NCBI GenBank assembly: GCA_945787595.1
Contig: CALZJV010000181.1
Coordinates: forward strand, 1 to 10,941
Length of the DNA stretch: 10,941 bases
Direction: 5' to 3'
Source of the DNA: an uncultured Desulfobacterales bacterium
GTDB taxonomy: Bacteria > Desulfobacterota > Desulfobacteria > Desulfobacterales > JAFDCJ01
The translations under genes were made by a program, and so were the position numbers. Positions 1 to 4,632 of the stretch are shown in pieces; position 1 is the first letter of the stretch; each line of letters opens with the position of its first letter. The notes below the pieces were generated by a model. It was not told the origin of the DNA. It was given only the letters and a program-made list of their open reading frames with translations, and did not search any database.

Positions 1-99
1 GCCAACTGTGTTGGAATTCGCGAGGTTGTTTGAAATTATTTGCAGTCTTTTTTCGTATGCTAGTGCGCCGACTGCAGCCATATATATTTCTCCGCTCAT
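1..99 (-). CDS. flgF: Flagellar basal-body rod protein FlgF, N-terminal fragment (cut by window edge)
   Basis: Only the first 33 codons are present; the gene runs off the left edge. The N-terminus reads MSGEIYMAAVGALAYEKR and is followed by a SNNLANSNTVG segment. This is the conserved N-terminal signature (SNNLAN.NT.G) of the rod, hook and basal-body protein family, whose helix packs into the axial structure after export. The opening is closer to FlgF (proximal rod) than to FlgG, which usually begins with SLW.AATGM; FlgG or another family member cannot be fully excluded from 33 residues. The ATG is preceded by an AGAGG Shine-Dalgarno about 7 bases upstream. A sigma-54-type promoter match lies about 100 bases upstream, and a 570-base gap separates it from the fliA-side genes, so it probably begins a separate transcript (likely flgF-flgG and onward). 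Confidence 0.88.
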   Translation of the reverse strand, partial: MSGEIYMAAVGALAYEKRLQIISNNLANSNTVG

Positions 100-198
100 C
101 TACTTACCTCTGCATCCTTTCAGAAAAAATGTCGGTTTAACGATTCCGCTAAAACGATAAATCAATTCTCGACCTCGATGGAAGACAAAGAAAAATAA

Positions 199-214
199 TG
201 CAAGAGACATACCA
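199..214 (-). promoter_or_regulatory. Candidate sigma-54 (RpoN) promoter for flgF
   Basis: On the minus strand the 16 bases read TGGTATGTCTCTTGCA. The sigma-54 consensus is TGGCACG-N4-TTGCW, so the -24 GG, the -12 GC, the TTGCA block and their exact spacing are all kept; only CAC is changed to TAT. The predicted start of transcription, near position 188, would give an mRNA leader of about 90 bases before the flgF ATG at 99. Sigma-54 control of rod and hook genes is well known in polar flagellates. The match is by eye, and activator binding sites are not proven. Confidence 0.6.
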
Positions 215-254
215 ATATAACGCTTTCGATGGATAACAGCAGTCTCTCGCCATT

Positions 255-279
255 GGGTAGATCTTAGATATATTTACCC
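255..279. promoter_or_regulatory. 25-bp imperfect dyad upstream of the sigma-54 promoter (possible activator site)
   Basis: The sequence has GGGTA/TACCC arms and further symmetric pairs inside (8 of 12 positions pair). It begins about 40 bases upstream of the -24 element of the flgF promoter candidate. Sigma-54 promoters need an upstream enhancer for an activator such as FleQ/FlrC-type proteins, and a dyad of this size would suit that. No specific activator consensus is recognised, so this is a weak call. Confidence 0.2.
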
Positions 280-309
280 GAAAGGAAGTAAAATTCCTAA
301 GGATATAAC

Positions 310-470
310 AGCCGGAGGGCTTCAGAGATAGGGTGTTACGAGTTCGCAACGACTGAGACATGGCGAAGAGTTTAGATTGAGTCGCTCAGTCGGAGTCACG
401 CCCGCCCTCGGCGGACCAACACAGGATCTGAAGGCCACCGACGGTCTGAGCCTATTGCGTCGTAACTGAA
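310..470 (-). ncRNA. Candidate structured RNA or repeat, GC-rich and self-complementary, unknown family
   Basis: This is the only distinctive content of the 100-666 gap besides the promoter candidates. Bases 381-480 are about 61% G+C, while 541-600 are about 22%. On the minus strand GTTACGACGCAA (near 463-452) can pair with TTGCG and TCGTAAC (near 349-335) as 12 pairs with a 3-base bulge, enclosing roughly 100 bases. Inside lie CCGCC-GAG-GGCGG (402-414) and an 8-base inverted repeat CGACTGAG/CTCAGTCG (385-392 with 350-357). Outside lies AGCC-CTCC-GGCT (310-321). The strand is uncertain because the stems exist on both; minus is chosen because the flagellar genes and a promoter-like sequence point that way. 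It does not match tRNA, tmRNA, SRP RNA or the c-di-GMP riboswitch core as I know them. A dispersed non-coding repeat is the main alternative. Confidence 0.3.
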
Positions 471-558
471 AGCATAGCCTAAACGTAAAACAACATGGTA
501 ACATCGATACCCTCCTTTTGATTCACCAAAGGAATATCCAGAAAATAAACCATTCTCT

Positions 559-588
559 ATAATATTAAATATAATATCGGAAGGTTAA
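559..588 (-). promoter_or_regulatory. Weak sigma-70-like promoter candidate in AT-rich gap
   Basis: On the minus strand TTAACC (588-583) and TATTAT (564-559) are separated by 18 bases, matching the -35 and -10 consensus at 4/6 and 5/6 positions. It lies after the unknown gene ending at 701 or 667 and before the GC-rich self-complementary segment, so it could start that RNA. AT-rich DNA yields such matches by chance, so the call is weak. Confidence 0.2.
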
Positions 589-700
589 CTATTATTTTGC
601 ATTGTTGCTTATGCTGGGGATATTTGCCTGGTACCGTGTTTCAGTAGGAAATTTTTGCCGCCGACTTCATTTTTTCTGAAGGCTTAAGATAAGTTCTACT

Positions 701-1117
701 TCAGCCAAAGGGAGATAACCTTTTGACTCTATCATGCCGCCCGATAATTTCGCTCCGGTCATCGAGTATCGGATGGTTATCATGACTATTCTGTGACTTA
801 GAATTGGATTGCTTCTTAGAGATATCATTATCTTCACTACCGAGTGGATTTTGTTCCAGCACACTCTCCAAACCAGTGCGTTCAGCCGCTATGGTATCGA
901 TGATATTCGTAAATGCCTGGTTAACGAGTTGCTTGATGGTGGTGTTGAAGACATGTGCATTAAAGCTTTGTCCAGCAGCGCCATTTATCATTTTTTTAAC
1001 TGCAAATTTCTTATAAATTGATCGGTTTTTAATATAAAAGCATAGAATCAACATGCATAAGATAATTTGAAACCCATCGCTTACGATGTCCCAAAATTGG
1101 GGCACTTGAAATACCAT
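701..1117 (-). CDS. Small membrane-anchored protein of unknown function in flagellar operon; possible C-terminal frameshift
   Basis: The 138-residue product has one predicted membrane helix near residues 14-29 (GFQIILCMLILCFYI), then a basic stretch and a polar Ser/Asn/Lys-rich tail, so it is probably anchored in the inner membrane with a soluble tail. The start is well supported by CTAAGGAGTTGGAATG, a strong Shine-Dalgarno, 22 bases after the preceding gene. I do not recognise a named gene. The layout (N-terminal anchor, acidic helix, short C-terminal helix-turn-helix-like end) recalls DUF2802-like proteins found beside flagellar genes. The annotated end, RLSPFG, looks unnatural. The overlapping frame, ending at 667, reads GYLPLAEVELILSLQKK, much more like the conserved end of such proteins. 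Removing one base in the AAAA run at 721-724 would join the frames into a protein of about 149 residues. Confidence 0.65.
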   Translation of the reverse strand: MVFQVPQFWDIVSDGFQIILCMLILCFYIKNRSIYKKFAVKKMINGAAGQSFNAHVFNTTIKQLVNQAFTNIIDTIAAERTGLESVLEQNPLGSEDNDISKKQSNSKSQNSHDNHPILDDRSEIIGRHDRVKRLSPFG

Positions 1118-1139
1118 TCCAACTCCTTAGTAATAGCTT

Positions 1140-1418
1140 CTATACCCTTAAGTCTATAATCTTTCGATGTGAGTGTTCACTTGATCTTTTGTTTGTGATA
1201 GCATGCCCGCTGTGTTGAACTCTGCCTGCCGTGCCCTCTCGGCTGGATATTCTTAGGTGCTCCAGATTTTTTTTTGACTTTTTCTTCCTCTGTCCGTCTT
1301 TGAAAGTCTCTTTGAACAGATTCTGCTGGTTATTATTCTGCCTGTGACCAACCGGCTTTACTCTTTTAATTGCGGACAAGGATGACAGAGGTTTGTTTAT
1401 TTTTAAAATATCCACCAT
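1140..1418 (-). CDS. Small basic protein of unknown function, downstream of fliA
   Basis: The 92-residue product has no membrane helix, signal peptide or recognisable catalytic motif. It is very basic and polar: a short N-terminal part (KINKPLSSLSAIKRVKPV), a Gln/Asn-rich stretch near residues 27-33, a Lys/Arg cluster (RKKKSKK, residues 44-50) and an end reading IIDLRV. It lies 40 bases after fliA and 22 bases before the next small gene, on the same strand, so it is probably co-transcribed with them. The Shine-Dalgarno is weak (AGAGCAGAG before the ATG). From memory, small Lys-rich proteins with a KPV..R..QQ..F pattern and an ID.RV-like end occur at this place in flagellar clusters of Desulfobacterota; I cannot confirm that here. 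Function unknown. Confidence 0.6.
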   Translation of the reverse strand: MVDILKINKPLSSLSAIKRVKPVGHRQNNNQQNLFKETFKDGQRKKKSKKNLEHLRISSREGTAGRVQHSGHAITNKRSSEHSHRKIIDLRV

Positions 1419-1458
1419 AGCTCTGCTCTGGAGGGGTGACGATATCCCATTGCCTGGT

Positions 1459-2214
1459 TTAATTGCCTATGAATTTTTCTTTTTTAAGTTTGGTGCGCAG
1501 ACGCATAATCGCTTGAGAGTGAATCTGCGAGACCCTTGATTCGGTAACATTTAAAACCTTACCCGTTTCTTTCATGGTGAGTTCATCCAGATAATAAAGA
1601 GAAATTACCAATCGTTCTTTTTCTGGCAACTGTTCAATTGCTCTGGCAACGGCAGCTTTTAATTCTTTTAAGCGCGTCACAGTCAGAGCATCATCTTCAC
1701 TGTCGATCAGATAATTTATAAGCTTTTCTTTTTCATCCTTTGAAGAAAAGCCCAATTCTTCAAAACTGATAAATGAAATACCAGACATCTGCTTGGTCCG
1801 ATGGACCTGCTCAATATCGATATCCAGTTCCTCGGCAATTTCAAAGTCGTCAACTTCTCGGCCTAATTTCTGCTCCAATTTAAGGTGGACATTTTCCAGA
1901 TTTCTGATTTTTCGTCGATTTGCCCGAGATAAGAAGTCTCTGGATCGCAGCTCGCTCAAGACGGCACCCCTAATTCTAAATACCGCGTAAGTCATAAACT
2001 TGTTATCTCTTTTAGGATCATATCGATCGACGGCCTGAATCAGGCCAATAACGCCGACATTCATTAAATCTTCAATATCGATCGTTGAAGGCAGATGGAC
2101 GGCAATGCGATGGACAATGCGCTTGACATAGGGAAGATATTCGGTGATCAATTGATCCCGATACGAGACGTCCTTTTTGCTGTAATTTTTTGCGGTTATC
2201 TGTGCCAGTGCCAT
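1459..2214 (-). CDS. fliA: RNA polymerase sigma factor FliA (sigma-28, flagellar)
   Basis: This sigma factor directs RNA polymerase to late flagellar and chemotaxis promoters. The 251-residue product has the usual length and order for the FliA/WhiG group: region 2 (about 22-95) with EYLPYVKRIVHRIA, the DIEDLMNVGVIGL segment and FMTYAVFRIRGAVLSELRSRD; region 3 (about 96-155); and region 4 (about 185-245) with LPEKERLVISLYY and the helix-turn-helix ELTMKETGKVLNVTESRVSQ. RIRGA.L.ELR is the characteristic FliA/WhiG signature. The ATG has GGAGAG about 10 bases upstream and lies 45 bases after flhG, so it is likely part of the flhF-flhG transcript. FlgM, the usual anti-sigma partner, is not in the window, and no sigma-28 promoter was recognised here. 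Confidence 0.96.
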   Translation of the reverse strand: MALAQITAKNYSKKDVSYRDQLITEYLPYVKRIVHRIAVHLPSTIDIEDLMNVGVIGLIQAVDRYDPKRDNKFMTYAVFRIRGAVLSELRSRDFLSRANRRKIRNLENVHLKLEQKLGREVDDFEIAEELDIDIEQVHRTKQMSGISFISFEELGFSSKDEKEKLINYLIDSEDDALTVTRLKELKAAVARAIEQLPEKERLVISLYYLDELTMKETGKVLNVTESRVSQIHSQAIMRLRTKLKKEKFIGN

Positions 2215-2259
2215 AAAACTATAACTCTCCGATCATTAAAAAAACCAGAATAAATTATT

Positions 2260-3153
2260 TTAAACTAAATGCTGCCAGAATAAATTACTACCATCTTTAG
2301 GTAGATCCAATGGCGACATACTGGAAATTTTTTTACTTATGTCTATAAAACATCTGCTAGCCGGTGTTTCCGGATACAATTCGCTCACAACTTTTTGGCT
2401 TTTTACTCCTTTGGTAACCTTTCCATCGAATAAAACGTATCCCAGGTATTCGACGGTGATATCAAGAAATCGATCGGTGACTAGCTGTAATTGCCTAAAA
2501 ACTTCACGTCCTTCTTCGGGCCGTTTTACCATGTTAACCATCAATTTGCAGGCTTTCCCCGAATATTTTAGTGACAACACCTTCATGAGGGCATAGGCAT
2601 CCGTAATGGAGGTCGGTTCAGGAGAGACCACTACCACAACTTCCTGGGCGGTTGCGTTAAAATCCATCACATTTGAGGAAATACCAGCCGCTGTATCAAT
2701 AAATAGAACATCGACACTGTCGATTAAAATATCCAATTGCGTGAGGATTTGGATCTTTTGATCTTTGGTCAGATTTGTTAACTCCTGGATACCGGAGGAT
2801 GCAGGTAAAATTTTCATTTTCCCCGGACCTTCGACAAGAATTTCATCAATTGTTTTTTCCCCCAGAATAACGTGCGATAAATTGTATTTAGGCGCCAGTC
2901 CCAATAGGACATCGAGGTTTCCCAAACCCAAGTCAGCATCCAGAATGAGTACTTTCTTGCCTAATTTTGTAAGTGCATATCCGAGATTTCCAACTATGCT
3001 GGTTTTGCCGACACCGCCTTTTCCGCTGGTAATAGCTATGACCCGGGCATTTGAACCTCGAGTTTGTCGGGTATTCTTTGTTGACGAACCGGCTTTTTCT
3101 TCACGTTTGCGGGTTAAGCTTATTACCCTATTCGAGGGGTCTTTCATGCTCAT
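2260..3153 (-). CDS. flhG: Flagellar number regulator FlhG (MinD-type ATPase, also FleN/YlxH)
   Basis: FlhG is a MinD/ParA-type ATPase that limits flagellar number and works with FlhF. In the 297 residues the deviant Walker A motif SGKGGVGKT lies at 43-51 (signature Lys45), LDADLGLGNLD at 71-81 and the Walker B-type FIDTAAG at 151-157. The protein ends in NLFWQHLV, resembling the short amphipathic membrane-targeting tail of the family. The ATG has TGAGGAGAG about 9 bases upstream, and an in-frame TGA (3169-3171) lies only six codons before it, so the N-terminus cannot be longer. That N-terminus (MSMKDPSNRVISLTRKREEK) lacks the DQAxxLR activator motif that stimulates the FlhF GTPase in well-studied FlhG proteins. 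It lies 30 bases after flhF. Generic MinD is unlikely given the neighbours. Confidence 0.93.
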   Translation of the reverse strand: MSMKDPSNRVISLTRKREEKAGSSTKNTRQTRGSNARVIAITSGKGGVGKTSIVGNLGYALTKLGKKVLILDADLGLGNLDVLLGLAPKYNLSHVILGEKTIDEILVEGPGKMKILPASSGIQELTNLTKDQKIQILTQLDILIDSVDVLFIDTAAGISSNVMDFNATAQEVVVVVSPEPTSITDAYALMKVLSLKYSGKACKLMVNMVKRPEEGREVFRQLQLVTDRFLDITVEYLGYVLFDGKVTKGVKSQKVVSELYPETPASRCFIDISKKISSMSPLDLPKDGSNLFWQHLV

Positions 3154-3183
3154 TATAGGATGCTCTCCTCATGATTGAAGCGA

Positions 3184-4632
3184 TTATCGGTAACTTGATA
3201 ACTGTGCGTTTTCCGTTTTCGAATCAAGGTGGTTGCCGTACCCTATCCGGTCTGGTTTACAACCGCTACATGGTAAGAAATTTTGTGCTTCTGCCTCCTG
3301 AGCACTAGAAAATTTGATGATATTGCCGGATTTAATTTTTTTAGACCACTTACAATCCGGACAATGATAAACCTCGGAATTTTGGTTGGCAACAAAGTAT
3401 GTCCTAGCTGCCGGCAGGTTACAAAAATCGGTCGCTTGGGAGACAGGTCTATGAGAAGAAACTGCCGATTGCAAATTATTGACGCTTTGTGAGTTGAATA
3501 GCAGATCGACCATTTTTTCAGTGGATCCCACTTCGATCTCATCCGGTACCTTGCGGCCACTGCATAAATAAGAAAGCGGGATATTGGTACGTATTAACAG
3601 ATTTACCATGTTGCCATAAGTGCTGCTTTCATCAATCTTGGTAAAAAGCAATCGATGGATATTCATTTCTTTGAATGCTTCCGTTATTGCGATGAGATCT
3701 TTTTCTTTGGTGGTCGCACTCAATACTAGATGGGTTTGCAGATCGGATAGCTTAGCGAAATAACCCTTAAGTTCCTGGATCAACCTTTGATTATGGAGAA
3801 TTAATCCGGGAGTGTCTATGATTATCAACTCTTTGTCTTTATATTTCTTAATGCTTCTCTTCAGCTCAGCAATATTGACTGCGGACTCCAGGGGAATTCC
3901 AATTATATGAGCGTATGTCCTTAGTTGTTCTATCGCTGCAATGCCGTAGTTATCGAGAGTGATCAAGCCAACTCGTTTTTTATACTGTCTTGATTGCAAA
4001 GCTGCCAATTTGGCAATGGTTGTTGTTTTACCTACGCCGGTACTGCCAATTAACGCCACAATCCTGGGATTTCCAGCAGCAAAACCATCTCTATCCGCTA
4101 CCACTCCCATTTCTTCTAAAATAGCGGTTACATGAGACCGAAGATCCTTCTCTGATAGGTCCACCAATGGTACTGGAATGCGCTTGATCTCCTCAATTAA
4201 TTCGGAGGCAATACTTCGATCCACTTCCTGGGCTAATATCTGCTGGTATAAAGATGAAAGCGCTTTGTGGTTTCCTTCGGAGCCACCCCTCCTTCCGGAA
4301 TAGTATTTTTGTCGATTGGTTGGGATTTGTCCCGGGTAACCGGTCGACCTGCTGATGTCTTTTTTATCCTCCCGGTATGCAGCTCTTAATTGATTCCTTT
4401 CCCTATTGGATTGAAGACTTTTGCGAACCGCAGAATTGCTTTTTTTTAGGGGTAACCGCTGGTTATCGATGGCAGCCGTGACTTCTACTCCGGCAGATTT
4501 CATCGATCCGAAAAAACCCGCGCCCTTTCTCAGACTTCTTGCGGATAAAATAACGGCATCCGGACCGAGTTCATCTTTGATCAAGCGCAATGCCGCCGTC
4601 ATATTTTTTGCCTCAAATCGTTTAATCTGCAT
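3184..4632 (-). CDS. flhF: Flagellar biosynthesis GTPase FlhF with C-terminal Ada-like metal-binding domain
   Basis: FlhF is an SRP-family GTPase that places the flagellum at the cell pole. Residues 1-55 (MQIKRFEAKNM.AAL..IKDELGPDAVILS) are the typical N-terminal B domain; a basic linker follows; the N domain is about 125-185 and the G domain 190-380. Visible GTPase motifs are the P-loop GSTGVGKT (196-203), G2-like LDNYGIAAIEQL (226-237), DTPG (273-276), TKIDE (331-335) and SGRKVPDEIE (358-367). The usual Arg of G2 (D.YRI) is Gly230. At 482 residues it is long because about 100 residues follow the G domain. Residues 410-461 carry VYHCPDC, FSSAQEAEA and FLPCSGCKPD, matching the Ada N-terminal-type zinc fold (His423/Cys427, Cys455/Cys458). 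The ATG overlaps the end of flhA by 11 bases, with GGAG 7 bases upstream. Confidence 0.93.
   Translation of the reverse strand: MQIKRFEAKNMTAALRLIKDELGPDAVILSARSLRKGAGFFGSMKSAGVEVTAAIDNQRLPLKKSNSAVRKSLQSNRERNQLRAAYREDKKDISRSTGYPGQIPTNRQKYYSGRRGGSEGNHKALSSLYQQILAQEVDRSIASELIEEIKRIPVPLVDLSEKDLRSHVTAILEEMGVVADRDGFAAGNPRIVALIGSTGVGKTTTIAKLAALQSRQYKKRVGLITLDNYGIAAIEQLRTYAHIIGIPLESAVNIAELKRSIKKYKDKELIIIDTPGLILHNQRLIQELKGYFAKLSDLQTHLVLSATTKEKDLIAITEAFKEMNIHRLLFTKIDESSTYGNMVNLLIRTNIPLSYLCSGRKVPDEIEVGSTEKMVDLLFNSQSVNNLQSAVSSHRPVSQATDFCNLPAARTYFVANQNSEVYHCPDCKWSKKIKSGNIIKFSSAQEAEAQNFLPCSGCKPDRIGYGNHLDSKTENAQLSSYR

Noticed and set aside
149..361. 70-codon minus-strand frame in the gap before flgF
   Set aside because: It has no good ribosome-binding site, a random-looking composition, and runs through the sigma-54 promoter candidate.
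380..480. c-di-GMP (GEMM-I) riboswitch
   Set aside because: GACGCAA is present on the minus strand, and a flagellar setting would fit, but the GGCAAACC and tetraloop-receptor parts of the core are missing.
2765..3178. 137-codon open frame on the plus strand opposite flhG
   Set aside because: It lies fully antisense to a well-supported FlhG frame, has no recognisable domain, and its composition is what the complementary strand of a conserved gene would give.
3243..3560. 105-codon minus-strand frame overlapping the end of flhF
   Set aside because: The FlhF frame in the same place shows an ordered Cys/His motif, while this one has no recognisable pattern and no Shine-Dalgarno.
3802..3813. FlhF G3 motif is DTPGL instead of DTAGR
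   Set aside because: From memory the residue after DTxG varies among FlhF proteins of other bacteria, so the Leu alone is not a sign of lost function.
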